Assembly (NCBI RefSeq): GCF_000025325.1 | Contig: NC_013743.1 | Span: 1,612,001-1,676,000 of the forward strand | Direction: 5' to 3' | Source of the DNA: Haloterrigena turkmenica DSM 5511 | Lineage (GTDB): Archaea; Halobacteriota; Halobacteria; Halobacteriales; Natrialbaceae | Length of the DNA: 64,000 nt | Shown here: piece by piece, positions 7,857-16,579 of the stretch | Position numbering within the stretch: position 1 is the stretch's first letter | Layout: the number at the start of each line of letters is the position of its first letter | Position numbers and translations under genes: made by a program | Notes under the pieces: model-generated | Seen by the model: only the letters and a program-made list of their open reading frames with translations | What the model was told of the DNA's origin: nothing | Databases searched by the model: none

Positions 7857-9121
7857 CCGGCCGTCGGTGCTCCCGACGCGACGTTCTCGCCGGGGGCTCT
7901 GCGAGCGTCCTCGCCGGACTCGCCGGCTGCGTCGCAGAAGGCGGCCTCGTCGGGCTCAGCGACGGCTCGAGCGGCCCGACGGTCGCCATTCTCGAGGACC
8001 GCTCCGGAACGTTCGCGCTGACGGGGACGGCCAAGTACCGGACGACGAAGCTGGCCATCGAGGAGATCAACCGCGACGGCGGGATCTTGGGCGAGGAGAT
8101 CGAGGTCTTCGCCCCGGACCCGCAGTCGGACAACATGCGCTACCAGGACCTCACCCGGTACGCGATCTATCGGGAGGACGTCGACGTCATGTGGGCCGGC
8201 TACTCGAGTGCGACCCGGGAGGCGATCCGGCCGATCGTCAACGAACACGAGCAGCTGTACTTCTATACGACCCAGTACGAGGGCGGCGTCTGCGATGAGA
8301 CGGTGTTCCCGCTGGGCGCGACGGCCCGCCAGCAACTCGGCGCGGTCGTCCCCTACATGATCGAGGAGTACGGTGACGAGATCTACACGATCGCCGCGGA
8401 CTACAACTTCGGACAGCTGTCGGGCGACTGGGTGAAGATCATCGCCGAGGAACACGGCGCCGAGGTCGTCGGCGAGGAGTACATCCCGCTGGGCGAGTCG
8501 CAGTTCGGCTCGACGATCAACGACATCCAGTCGGCCGATCCCGACTTCGTGATGTCGATGCTCGTCGGCCAGGACCACTCCTCGTTCTACGAGCAGCGAC
8601 TGGCCAGCGGGCTCACTGACATCCCGGTCGGGACGTCGACGAACATGGCACAGGAGCGCGAACACCTGCGGATCGATCCGCCCGCCCTGGAGGACGTCTA
8701 CGCCGGCGTCAGCTACATGGAGGAGCTGCCGACCGAACGCAACGAGGCGTTCGTCGAGCGCTACTACGACCGCTGGGACGACGCCGAGTACATCAACCAG
8801 GAGGCCCAGAACAACTACTTCTCGGTCTACCTGTACAAGGAGGCGGTCGAACGCGCGGGCACGTTCGATCAGGAGGCGGTGATCGAGGAACTGGAGGGCG
8901 GAATCGAAGTCGAAGCGCCGGAGGGCGACGTCACGCTCGATCCGGCGACCCATCACGTCGAACACAACATGCGAGTCGCACACGCGGACGAGACCCACGA
9001 GATTACCTTCGACGACGAGCGGACGATCGAACCGTCGTTCCTGCACGACGTCGGCTGTGATCTCACGAGCGAAGCCGAACAGACCCAGTACGAACCGGCG
9101 GACTATTACGAGGTGATCTGA
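7853..9121 (+). CDS. urtA: Urea-type ABC transporter substrate-binding lipoprotein UrtA
   Basis: The 422-residue protein is the extracellular solute-binding component of the Urt branched-chain-type transporter. It has a Tat signal (SRRDVLAGG, residues 7-15) and a lipobox LAGC with lipid-attachment Cys26, so it should be folded before export and anchored to the membrane. The body is a type 1 periplasmic-binding fold with UrtA-like blocks: LEDRSGTFALTGTAKYRTTKLAIEEIN, FYTTQYEGGVCDETVFPLGATARQQLG and VGEEYIPLGESQFGSTINDI. The start is GTG at 7853, the only possible one after the in-frame stop at 7844. Proximity to urease supports urea over amino acids as substrate; short-chain amides remain possible. 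Confidence 0.88.
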   Translation: MTGRRCSRRDVLAGGSASVLAGLAGCVAEGGLVGLSDGSSGPTVAILEDRSGTFALTGTAKYRTTKLAIEEINRDGGILGEEIEVFAPDPQSDNMRYQDLTRYAIYREDVDVMWAGYSSATREAIRPIVNEHEQLYFYTTQYEGGVCDETVFPLGATARQQLGAVVPYMIEEYGDEIYTIAADYNFGQLSGDWVKIIAEEHGAEVVGEEYIPLGESQFGSTINDIQSADPDFVMSMLVGQDHSSFYEQRLASGLTDIPVGTSTNMAQEREHLRIDPPALEDVYAGVSYMEELPTERNEAFVERYYDRWDDAEYINQEAQNNYFSVYLYKEAVERAGTFDQEAVIEELEGGIEVEAPEGDVTLDPATHHVEHNMRVAHADETHEITFDDERTIEPSFLHDVGCDLTSEAEQTQYEPADYYEVI

Positions 9122-9123
9122 CC

Positions 9124-10005
9124 GTGGCGACACCGGAACTCCTGAACCTCGGCTTCGAGTTCGTCGAGATCTTCGCCTTCATCGTCCTCGCGACGGTGGG
9201 ACTGGCGGTGATCTTCGGCATGATGGGGATCATCAACCTCGCCCACGGCGAGTTCATCCTCGTCGGCGCCTACGCGACCTCCTTCGCCGTCGCCGCCGGC
9301 CTGCCGCTGGCGGTCGCGATGGCCGTCGGCGTCGTCGCGACGGCCGCCTTCGGGCTCGTCCTCGAGCGGCTGATCATCCGCCGGCTCTACGGCCGGCTGC
9401 TCGATTCGATGGTCGTCACGTGGGGGATCAGCCTCGTGATGATCCAGCTAACCCGGATCGCCTTCGGCAACACCGCGCCCGGCGTGGGGATCCCGTTCGG
9501 CCAGCTCCCGGTCGTCGACGGGCCGGTCTACTACCTCGTGCTCGCGGTCGTCGCGGTCGGCGTGCTCGGCGGGCTGTACGCGCTGTTCACGTGGACCGAC
9601 TTCGGCGTCCGCGCACGCGCGACGATGCAAGACGAGGAGACCGCCCGCAGCATGGGCGTCGACACCGACCAGATGTACATGTCGACGTTCGCCATCGGCT
9701 CCGGGCTCGCCGGACTGGCTGGCGCGCTGTACGCGCCCGTGATGACCGTCACGCCCGAGTACGGGACCAGCTTCCTCGTCGAGTCGTTCGTCGCCGTCGT
9801 CGTCGGCGGCTCCTCGGTCCTCCTCGGGACGATCCTCGCAAGCGGGTTCCTCGGCACGGTCAACGCCGCGTTCACGAACATCGCCGGGACCTTCATGGGA
9901 CAGGTCGCGATGCTGGTCGCCGCCATCGTCGCCATCCGTCTGATGCCCGACGGGATCACCGGGCTGCTGTCCGATCTCCGCGAGAAGTGGGGTGAGAGCG
10001 AATGA
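9124..10005 (+). CDS. urtB: Urea-type ABC transporter permease UrtB (LivH family)
   Basis: This is one of two membrane subunits of the Urt importer. The 293-residue protein is hydrophobic, with about 8-9 predicted membrane segments. LivH/UrtB signatures are GMMGIINLAHGEFILVGAY near residue 40, and RATMQDEETARSMGVDTDQMY around residues 165-190, the cytoplasmic loop that contacts the ATPases. The start is GTG at 9124, two bases after the urtA stop. It overlaps urtC by four bases (ATGA). The five genes 7853-12585 are a tightly coupled operon. Confidence 0.9.
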   Translation: MATPELLNLGFEFVEIFAFIVLATVGLAVIFGMMGIINLAHGEFILVGAYATSFAVAAGLPLAVAMAVGVVATAAFGLVLERLIIRRLYGRLLDSMVVTWGISLVMIQLTRIAFGNTAPGVGIPFGQLPVVDGPVYYLVLAVVAVGVLGGLYALFTWTDFGVRARATMQDEETARSMGVDTDQMYMSTFAIGSGLAGLAGALYAPVMTVTPEYGTSFLVESFVAVVVGGSSVLLGTILASGFLGTVNAAFTNIAGTFMGQVAMLVAAIVAIRLMPDGITGLLSDLREKWGESE

Positions 10006-11108
10006 GCATCGGCTCGAGCGACGGACTGCTGGCCGGGCTCCGCCGGCCGTTCGAGGGGCCGAACACGATGGGGAACACGCCGGGCTTCTGGCTCGGATTC
10101 GTCGCCGCCGTAGCCGTCCTCGCGGCGCTGCCGGCCCTCTTCGGCTACTACGCCGCCGAGATCGGCGCCGTGTTCCTCGCGTACGCCCTGCTGGGCGTCA
10201 GCCTCGCCTTTATCTGGGGCTACTGCGGAATCTTGAGCTTCGGCCAGGTGGCGTTCTTCGGCATCGGCGGCTACGCGTTCGGCGTCGTCGCGATCAACGT
10301 GCCGACGCTGACCGGGGCGACGCTGGGGCTGCTGGCCGCGGTCGCCGTCTCGACGCTCGTGGCCGCCGCGCTGGGCTACTTCATGTTCTACGGCGGCGTC
10401 CGGGACGTCTACGTGACGATCTTAACGCTCGTCGTCGCGCTGGTCCTCTATACGTTTATGGGCCAGACCGCCGGCGGCGAGTGGGCGATCGGCGACGCCC
10501 GTCTCGGCGGGTTCAACGGGATGAGCGGCGTCCCCGACCTCGGGATCGGAATCGGTTCGATCGGCCTCGAGATCGGCATCGTCGGCCACTACTACGTGAC
10601 GCTGGGCGCGCTCGCGGCGACCTACCTCGGCCTGCGCGCGCTGGTCAACAGTCGGTTCGGGTACGCGATGGTCGCGACCCGCGAGGACGAGAGCCGGACC
10701 GAGATGTTCGGCTACAACACGACGTTCATCAAGTTCGCCGTGTTCACGATCGGCGGTGCGATCGCCGGCCTCAGCGGCGTCCTGTTCACCACGCAGAACA
10801 ACTACATCGATCCGAGCGTGTTCGGCATCACCGCCGCCGCCCTGCCGGTCGTCTGGGCCAGCGTCGGCGGCCGGACCTCGCTTCTGGGCACCGTCGGCGC
10901 CGCGCTCGCGATCCAGTTCGTCGACTATCAGCTCGCGCTCTCGGGCAGCGAGTGGGCGCTGGTGATCATCGGCTCGCTGCTGGTGTTCGTCGTCCTCGTG
11001 ATGCCCGAGGGGGTCGCGCCGCGGCTCCGCGATCTCGTCGTCGACTACCGCTCGTCCGAGCCGACGCCGGCAGACGCGCCGGCCGGCACTGAGGAGGTGA
11101 GCGACTGA
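10002..11108 (+). CDS. urtC: Urea-type ABC transporter permease UrtC (LivM family)
   Basis: This is the second membrane subunit of the importer, 368 residues with about ten hydrophobic segments. LivM/UrtC blocks are YALLGVSLAFIWGYCGILSFGQVAFFGIGGYAFG (residues about 60-95) and VATREDESRTEMFGYNTTFIKFAVFTIGG (about 222-250), the coupling loop to the ATPases. An acidic C-terminal tail follows the last segment. The ATG at 10002 overlaps the urtB stop, and the stop overlaps the ATG of urtD, consistent with translational coupling and a fixed subunit ratio. Confidence 0.9.
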   Translation: MSIGSSDGLLAGLRRPFEGPNTMGNTPGFWLGFVAAVAVLAALPALFGYYAAEIGAVFLAYALLGVSLAFIWGYCGILSFGQVAFFGIGGYAFGVVAINVPTLTGATLGLLAAVAVSTLVAAALGYFMFYGGVRDVYVTILTLVVALVLYTFMGQTAGGEWAIGDARLGGFNGMSGVPDLGIGIGSIGLEIGIVGHYYVTLGALAATYLGLRALVNSRFGYAMVATREDESRTEMFGYNTTFIKFAVFTIGGAIAGLSGVLFTTQNNYIDPSVFGITAAALPVVWASVGGRTSLLGTVGAALAIQFVDYQLALSGSEWALVIIGSLLVFVVLVMPEGVAPRLRDLVVDYRSSEPTPADAPAGTEEVSD

Positions 11109-11887
11109 TGGGGGCCAGTGATCCGACCGTCATGACGACGCAGGCCGTCGACGAGACCGGCGAGGGCTCCTCGCGGATCCTCCAGACGCGGGATCTGCGC
11201 AAGGAGTTCGGCGGCCTCACCGCGACCGACGATGTCGACTTCAGTCTGGAGGAAGGGGAACTGCGCTGTCTCATCGGTCCCAACGGCGCGGGGAAGAGCA
11301 CCTTCCTCAACCTGCTGACGGGCCAACTCGAGCCCACGGCGGGGGCGATCTATTACGACGGTCACGACATCACCGACCTGCCCTCGTACGAGCGGGTCGA
11401 CCGCGGCATCAGCATGAAGTTTCAAGTGCCGAGCATCTACGAGGGGCTGACCGTAGCACAGAACCTGCGGATCCCGCTCCAGCAGGTCGCCGACGGCGAC
11501 GCGTTCGAGGCGCGAACGAGCGAGATCCTCGAACGCTTCGACCTGCTCGCCGAGCACGGCACCGTCGCCTCGAACCTCTCGCACGGCCAACAGCAGCGAC
11601 TGGAGATCGGGATGGCGATGGCGCTGGAGCCGAACCTCATGTTGCTGGACGAACCGGTCGCCGGCCTCTCGGTCGAGGAGACCGCCGAGATCGCCGACCT
11701 GCTGCGGGAGATTTCGGACGACGACGGCGTCGCGCTGATCGTCATCGAACACGACATCGACTTCGTCGAATCGATCGCGGATCGCGTCACCGTCCTCGAT
11801 CAGGGCTCGATCTTCCGAGAAGGAACCATCGAGGCGGTCGAGAACGATCCCGAAGTCAAGCGGATTTATTTGGGGGAAGATCACTGA
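11108..11887 (+). CDS. urtD: Urea-type ABC transporter ATPase UrtD (LivG family)
   Basis: This is a nucleotide-binding subunit of 259 residues. Walker A is GPNGAGKST near residue 58, the signature is LSHGQQQR near residue 158, and Walker B is LMLLDEPVAG, with the switch histidine in VIEHDIDFV. The LivG-type family insert DLPSYERVDRGISMKFQVPSIYEGLTV is present. An N-terminal extension of about 25 residues precedes the ABC domain, and an internal ATG lies at 11141 (MTTQAVDE), so the true start could be there. The ATG at 11108 overlaps the urtC stop and is preferred. Confidence 0.9.
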   Translation: MGASDPTVMTTQAVDETGEGSSRILQTRDLRKEFGGLTATDDVDFSLEEGELRCLIGPNGAGKSTFLNLLTGQLEPTAGAIYYDGHDITDLPSYERVDRGISMKFQVPSIYEGLTVAQNLRIPLQQVADGDAFEARTSEILERFDLLAEHGTVASNLSHGQQQRLEIGMAMALEPNLMLLDEPVAGLSVEETAEIADLLREISDDDGVALIVIEHDIDFVESIADRVTVLDQGSIFREGTIEAVENDPEVKRIYLGEDH

Positions 11888-12585
11888 TGCTCGAACTCAC
11901 GAACCTGCGCGCGTCGTACGGCAAGACACCGATCCTCCGCGACGTCGACATCACCGTCGACGAGGGGGAGATCGTCGGCATCATGGGGAAAAACGGCGTC
12001 GGGAAGACGACGCTGATCAAGGCCGTCATGGGCCTGCTCGAGGCCGACGAGGGAACCATCGTCTTCGACGGCGAGGACGTCACCGACGAGCCGGCCGACG
12101 TCCGCGCCCGCCGCGGGATGGGCTACATTCCGCAGGGTCGGGACGTCTTCCCCGAGTTGACCGTCGAGGAGAACCTGCGGATGGGCGAGACGATCAACGA
12201 GGGCAACGACTGCCTGCAGTACGAGGCCGTCTACGACTACTTCCCGATCCTCGAGGAGCGCCGCGAGCAGGAGGCGGGGACGATGAGCGGCGGTCAACAG
12301 CAGATGCTCGCGATCGGGCGCGCACTGATCGGCAACCCCGACCTGCTCCTCCTCGACGAGCCCTCCGAGGGCGTCCAGCCTTCGATCGTTCAGGACATCA
12401 CGCGGGACCTGCGGGGCGTCAACGAGGAGCTCGGGACGACGATCTGCTTCGTCGAACAGAACCTCCACGTCGTGCAAAACCTCGCGGAACGCTGCTACGC
12501 CATCGACAAGGGAGAGATCGTCGACGAACTCGGACCCGACCGCCTCGAGTCCCGCGACGCGGTGACGGAGTATCTCGCGGTATGA
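11887..12585 (+). CDS. urtE: Urea-type ABC transporter ATPase UrtE (LivF family)
   Basis: This is the second nucleotide-binding subunit, 232 residues. Walker A is GKNGVGKTT near residue 37, the LivF-type block is RRGMGYIPQGRDVFPELTVEENL, the signature is MSGGQQQMLAIGRALI, and Walker B is LLLLDEPSEG. Its ATG at 11887 overlaps the urtD stop. It closes the operon, and no cargo gene follows. The combination of LivG- and LivF-type ATPases with LivH and LivM permeases is the standard five-part Urt importer. Confidence 0.9.
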   Translation: MLELTNLRASYGKTPILRDVDITVDEGEIVGIMGKNGVGKTTLIKAVMGLLEADEGTIVFDGEDVTDEPADVRARRGMGYIPQGRDVFPELTVEENLRMGETINEGNDCLQYEAVYDYFPILEERREQEAGTMSGGQQQMLAIGRALIGNPDLLLLDEPSEGVQPSIVQDITRDLRGVNEELGTTICFVEQNLHVVQNLAERCYAIDKGEIVDELGPDRLESRDAVTEYLAV

Positions 12586-12637
12586 CCCGCGAACTCGAGC
12601 GTCGACGAGAGGAACCGCCAACTCGAGGACTGACCGA

Positions 12638-13177
12638 CTAGGAGAACCGCGAGGCGATGTCGGCCTCGGTGATGATCCCGACCGTCTCGCCGGCCTCGGT
12701 GATCATCACGGCCTTGTAGTGTTCGAGCAAGTTGCTGATTTCGTCTAGCGTCGCGTCCTTCGACACCGTCGGGAAGCTCTCACTCATGTGTTCTTCGACG
12801 GGTTCGTCGCGGGCCTCCGAATCGAGGTGGACGAGGTCGCCCTGGCTGATCGAGCCGACCGGAATGCCGTCCTGAATGACGGCGAGCTGGGAGTAGGCTT
12901 CCTCCTCCATCTTCCGGGCGGCTTCTTTGACGGCGTCGTCGGGGGCGACGTTGACGACGGCCTCGTTCATCAGGTCCTCGGCGCGGACGACGTCGCTCTC
13001 GGCCTTCTCTAAGGCGTTGACGATGCGGCGCAGCGTCGAGAGCCGTGGGTCGACGTCCCCGCCCTCGATTCGGGCAATCAGCGGCTGGGAGACGTCGGCC
13101 GTCTCCGCGAGTTCGCTCTGGGTCAGCCCGAGTTCGGTACGGCGCTGGCGCAGATCCGCGGGCGTCGGAAGTTCCAT
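12638..13177 (-). CDS. Helix-turn-helix (XRE) plus CBS-pair regulator
   Basis: The 179-residue protein joins an XRE-type helix-turn-helix (residues about 5-60, LRQRRTELGLTQSELAETADVSQPLIARIEGGDVDPRLSTLRRIV) to two CBS domains (about 68-178, motifs NVAPDDAVKEAARKMEEEAYSQLAV and GETVGIITEADI). CBS pairs bind adenosine ligands, so this is probably a nucleotide-sensing transcription factor, a fusion widespread in archaea. The ATG at 13177 is preferred because the longer frame begins with TTG. A TATA-like element (TATTTTTGATA on the minus strand, 13199-13209) lies 22-32 bases upstream, giving a leaderless message. Targets are unknown. Confidence 0.88.
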   Translation of the reverse strand: MELPTPADLRQRRTELGLTQSELAETADVSQPLIARIEGGDVDPRLSTLRRIVNALEKAESDVVRAEDLMNEAVVNVAPDDAVKEAARKMEEEAYSQLAVIQDGIPVGSISQGDLVHLDSEARDEPVEEHMSESFPTVSKDATLDEISNLLEHYKAVMITEAGETVGIITEADIASRFS

Positions 13178-13272
13178 ACGGATCAATAACTGCGGGTTAT
13201 CAAAAATACTTTGGGTCGGTCGACGCGCCCGTGACGGTCGGCCGATACCGCCGATCGACCGCCGAGGCGCGC

Positions 13273-13626
13273 TCAGTCCTCCTCTTCCGTCTCGATGATG
13301 TCGACGACCGAGAGGGGAACGTCACGCAGCGCGCCGCCGACTTCGCTCTTGGCGATTCGGGAGGCGTGTTCCTCGCTGTCGGCGTTGTACACTTCCATCT
13401 CGAGGGCGAGGCCGACGAGCGCGGTGTCGGCCGCGATGAACGCGGAGTCGAAGGGTTCCCCGCAGGCGGGACAGCCCGTCGCGCCGACCTCGACCTCGAC
13501 GTAGTCCATGTCTTCGCTGTTGAGTCGTTTCCCGGCTTCGCTGACGGCGACGCCGATCGCGTCGTCGATCTCTTCGACGTCACGAACGAGCCACGCGGCT
13601 TCCATCGCGACGAGATAATTGCCCAT
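13273..13626 (-). CDS. UPF0212 (DUF555) protein
   Basis: This 117-residue protein begins MGNYLVAMEAAWLVRDVEEI and matches the archaeal UPF0212/DUF555 family from end to end, including GATGCPACGEPFDSAF with a CxxC pair near residue 55 that may bind a metal. The family is conserved across Euryarchaeota and has no established biochemical role. The ATG at 13626 corresponds to the conserved family N-terminus; the open frame continues upstream to 13800 but encodes a basic, unconserved stretch. A TATA-like element is not clear close to this start, so a longer 5' leader is possible. Confidence 0.9.
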   Translation of the reverse strand: MGNYLVAMEAAWLVRDVEEIDDAIGVAVSEAGKRLNSEDMDYVEVEVGATGCPACGEPFDSAFIAADTALVGLALEMEVYNADSEEHASRIAKSEVGGALRDVPLSVVDIIETEEED

Positions 13627-13958
13627 ACGTGGTGGTCGTTCCGGGGGGTTTCCTGTCTTGCGGTTCGTCGCCGGCAAACGGCCGCGTTCTCGAGCCCGGT
13701 TCGTTCTCGACGAACTCGCGACGAGCGCCGGGTGGAGGGCGTCCGCAGCGGCGCGCGACCGCCGCGGGCCGGGTGCGCACGTGAGCCGAATCGTTCCCAT
13801 AAGTTACGAGAATTGACCGGGTCAATTGCCGCCTGCATAGCCGTACATCGACTCGAGTGCGCCTCGAGTGGTTCGAACTACAACTACAGTTGAATCGCAA
13901 GACTGCGTCGACCTTAAACACGATTATCGATCGTTATAGTCAGTGAATTACGAGAAGA
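13627..13958. other. Intergenic stretch with a palindrome
   Basis: About 330 bases separate the UPF0212 gene (minus) from the small membrane protein gene (plus). Apart from the 17-base palindrome at 13811-13827 and AT-rich promoter sequence from about 13900, I see no gene or recognisable RNA. Confidence 0.5.
13811..13827. promoter_or_regulatory. 17-bp near-continuous palindrome, candidate operator
   Basis: AATTGACC at 13811-13818 and GGTCAATT at 13820-13827 are perfect inverted copies around a single G. Such compact palindromes are typical binding sites for dimeric HTH regulators. It lies about 185 bases upstream of both divergent genes, further than a usual core-promoter operator, so the regulated promoter is uncertain. 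Confidence 0.4.
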
Positions 13959-13966
13959 TTTATATA
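13959..13966 (+). promoter_or_regulatory. TATA box for small membrane protein gene
   Basis: TTTATATA lies 17-24 bases before the ATG at 13983 and 31-38 before the ATG at 13997. The element is strong and isolated in GC-rich DNA. The probable transcription start falls near 13985-13992, which decides whether the five-codon ORF at 13983 is transcribed. Confidence 0.55.
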
Positions 13967-13996
13967 TCCCCATAGTCTGGCCATGGCTGAACGTCG

Positions 13997-14173
13997 ATGA
14001 TATCCCGCGTGTACCACGCGACCCTGTTCGCCCTGTACCAACTGTGCATCCTGATCGGCATCGTCGCGATGCCGCTCGCGATCGCCGCCCGCCAGGCCGG
14101 CGTCACGCTCCCGATCCACCGCGTCCTCGCGAACGTCGAGGACGCTCTCGAGGCCCGCCAATCCGAGGAGTAA
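13997..14173 (+). CDS. Small haloarchaeal membrane protein (58 aa)
   Basis: The frame MISRVYHATLFALYQLCILI..., 58 residues, has one clear hydrophobic segment (about residues 9-30) followed by an amphipathic, slightly acidic tail (VTLPIHRVLANVEDALEARQSEE). Codon usage is typical of the window, and a strong TATA box lies 31-38 bases upstream. I recall similar short proteins with the YHxTLFALYQ motif in other haloarchaea, but no function is known. A five-codon frame (13983-14000, MAERR) ends in an ATGA overlap with this start. Single-segment topology suggests a subunit or membrane-anchored adaptor; that is inference. Confidence 0.7.
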   Translation: MISRVYHATLFALYQLCILIGIVAMPLAIAARQAGVTLPIHRVLANVEDALEARQSEE

Positions 14174-14305
14174 TAGAATCCAACCGAACTGACGACGAAT
14201 CGCCGTTTCTGTGGGCTCTCGACTCGAGAGCCACCGGTCCGAAAAGCGGAAACCCCCGAGGTGACCGCCGGTGTTTTATACCGTGCCGGTCGTAACGTTT
14301 CGTCA

Positions 14306-15037
14306 ATGCGAGCACCTCAGCATAATTCGGACTTCTCCCGTACCGTCGACCAGTTGGCCGACGATCCGAACCCCTACGAGCCCGAGATCGGCTCGATGCC
14401 CCAGAACGACCTGACGCGGGCCGACCTCGACAACGTCAACAAGACCGGAACGACGACGATCGGCATCTCGACGGCCGACGGCGTCGTCATCGCGACGGAC
14501 ATGCGCGCCAGCCTCGGCGGCCGGTTCGTCTCGAACAAGAACGTTCAGAAGGTCGAGCAGATCCACCCGACCGGCGCGCTCACGCTCGTCGGCTCGGTCG
14601 GCGGCGCCCAGTCGTTCATCTCGAGTCTCCGTGCCGAGGTCAACCTCTACGAGTCCCGACGCGGCGAGCAGATGAGCATCGACGCGCTCGCGACGCTGGC
14701 GGGCAACTTCGCTCGCGGCGGCCCGTTCTTCGCCATCCACCCGATCCTGGGCGGCGTCGACGAAGAGGGCAGCCACGTCTACAGCATCGACCCCGCTGGC
14801 GGGGTCATGGAGGACGACTACACCGTCACCGGCTCCGGGATGCAACTCGCCTACGGACACCTCGAGCAGGCCTACGAGGAGGACATGTCCAACGAGGAGG
14901 CCGTCTCGGTCGCGGCCCACGGCATCAAGTCCGCCGTCGAGCGAGACACCGGCTCCGGGAACGGCGTCTTCCTCTGTGAGATCACCGACGAGGGCGTCGA
15001 CATCCACGGCCACCACGACTTCGACGAAGTCCTGTAA
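14306..15037 (+). CDS. psmB: Proteasome beta subunit, autoprocessed
   Basis: This is the catalytic subunit of the archaeal 20S proteasome, an N-terminal nucleophile threonine protease. The 243-residue precursor has a 48-residue propeptide cleaved before Thr49 in NKTGTTTIGI. The catalytic Asp and Lys are in ATDMRASLGGRFVSNKNVQK, and later family blocks include GGVMEDDYTVTGSG. It should assemble with alpha subunits encoded elsewhere. The ATG at 14306 is supported by a TATA box (TTTTATACC, 14274-14282) at 24-32 bases, indicating a leaderless transcript. It is a monocistronic-looking gene with no proteasome genes next to it. Confidence 0.96.
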   Translation: MRAPQHNSDFSRTVDQLADDPNPYEPEIGSMPQNDLTRADLDNVNKTGTTTIGISTADGVVIATDMRASLGGRFVSNKNVQKVEQIHPTGALTLVGSVGGAQSFISSLRAEVNLYESRRGEQMSIDALATLAGNFARGGPFFAIHPILGGVDEEGSHVYSIDPAGGVMEDDYTVTGSGMQLAYGHLEQAYEEDMSNEEAVSVAAHGIKSAVERDTGSGNGVFLCEITDEGVDIHGHHDFDEVL

Positions 15038-15175
15038 GTCGGCTCGAGACGAGCGGGATCCGATTTTTCGCTGTTACAGTGGGCAGAGCCGCGGCTCCGT
15101 TCAATGCAGTAACCGTTTGGTATCGATCGTCGCAGGACTGAGAGAGAAATTCAGAGCCGAGACGGACCTACGCGG

Positions 15176-16300
15176 TCACTCGAGTCGGGTCGCCTGCTCG
15201 AGCTGGAACTCCGAGACCTGTGGTTCGGCGAGCTCGGTCGCGCGTCCCGTCTCGCTCGAGCGGTAGATCGCGTCGATGACGCGCTGGACGGTCAGGGCCT
15301 CCTCGACGGTGTTCGTCTCGGGCGTCGCGCCCGCGGCGATCGCCGCGAGGAACTGCTCGTCCTGTTCCGCGTAGCCGGTCACCGACTCGTCGCCGGTCAT
15401 CGTCACGTCGGCGTAGTGATCGCCGCCCGCGGTGCCGGCCTCGAGGATGTTGAGAGTGGTGTCACCGATGTCGAACTGCGCGCCGGCGTCGGTCCCGCGC
15501 ACGCGGAAATCCATGCTCTCCTCGCGGTTGGTCGCCCAGGCGGCCTCGAGCGAGATCGTCTGGCCCTCGGCGGTGCGGATGAAGGCGCTGACGGAGTCGT
15601 CGACCTCGTAGGTCTCCGCTTCGGCGTCCCAGTTGTCGCCGAAACCGTCGGGGTCGGCGTACTCCGTGTCGGTGCCGAACGTCGTCCGGGTGACGCCGGA
15701 CACTTCGGTGATCTCCGGGAAGTCGAGCGCGTAGAGGGCGAGATCGAGCGCGTGAACGCCGATGTCGAGCAAGGCGCCGCCGCCGGCAAGTTCGGGGTCG
15801 GTGAACCAAGAGCCGGGGCCGGGGACGCCCCGCCGGCGGACGTAGTTGGCCTCGACGTGGGTGAGGTCGCCGAAGCGGCCGCGGGCGTGTTGTTCGTCGA
15901 ACATCGCCATGGACGCGGCGTGGCGGTTGTGGAAGCCGACCATACAGATCCCGTCCGCGCGCGCGGCGGTGCGGGCGACTCGCTCGGCGCTCTCTATCGT
16001 GTGAGCCAGCGGCTTCTCGACGAGCACGTGACAGCCGGCCTCGAGGGCGTCGACGGCGATCGGTTCGTGAAACCGGTTGGGCGTCGTCACGATGACGGCG
16101 TCGACGTCGTCTTCGACGACCATCTCCTCGTGGGTCTCGTAGGTTCGCGCGCCGAACTCGTCGGCGAAGCGCCGTCGCTGCGCCTCGACGAGGTCGGTGC
16201 CGGCGACGACGTCGGCACCGAGATCGGCGATGCTACGCGCGTGCAGGTTCCCCATCCCACCCAGACCGACGATCCCGACGCCGATACCGTCGCCGATCAT
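15176..16300 (-). CDS. Gfo/Idh/MocA-family oxidoreductase
   Basis: This 374-residue NAD(P)-dependent dehydrogenase probably acts on a sugar or sugar acid. The N-terminal Rossmann fold has the GLGGMGNLHARSIADLG nucleotide loop (residues about 12-28), and the family EKP motif occurs in LVEKPLAHTIESAERV. The C-terminal alpha/beta domain includes GGGALLDIGVHALDLALYAL, with the conserved Asp and His of the active site. It is divergent from a ThuA-like gene across 279 bases; Gfo/Idh and ThuA genes often cluster in sugar metabolism, so a shared pathway is plausible. The substrate cannot be read from sequence. Confidence 0.88.
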   Translation of the reverse strand: MIGDGIGVGIVGLGGMGNLHARSIADLGADVVAGTDLVEAQRRRFADEFGARTYETHEEMVVEDDVDAVIVTTPNRFHEPIAVDALEAGCHVLVEKPLAHTIESAERVARTAARADGICMVGFHNRHAASMAMFDEQHARGRFGDLTHVEANYVRRRGVPGPGSWFTDPELAGGGALLDIGVHALDLALYALDFPEITEVSGVTRTTFGTDTEYADPDGFGDNWDAEAETYEVDDSVSAFIRTAEGQTISLEAAWATNREESMDFRVRGTDAGAQFDIGDTTLNILEAGTAGGDHYADVTMTGDESVTGYAEQDEQFLAAIAAGATPETNTVEEALTVQRVIDAIYRSSETGRATELAEPQVSEFQLEQATRLE

Positions 16301-16579
16301 CGCGAAACCTCCGATTGATGAAGAGTCCAGGAGGAGATGGTAGCGGAAACGAGCGATTTCGAGGGCATTTGTGTGCGGTCCCAGTCCATAGAGAGAAGCA
16401 GTCGGCGATCGAAATAAGGTTTGTGACCGATTAATCTGTACAATTGTCCTGTGGTTCAGTAATAGTTATACGATCGCTGTCTGACATCGGGGAACCAGTC
16501 CGAATAATCGTATCGTTAAGCCGAACCGTCACAGGCCAGTATCACCTCAGCTAAGGGCGTTCGTGACGATAGCCGTTCG

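Noticed and set aside
7853-12585. Branched-chain amino-acid transporter instead of urea transporter.
   Set aside because: The protein families overlap, but divergent placement next to a complete urease operon and UrtA-like blocks favour urea. The alternative is mentioned in the urtA entry.
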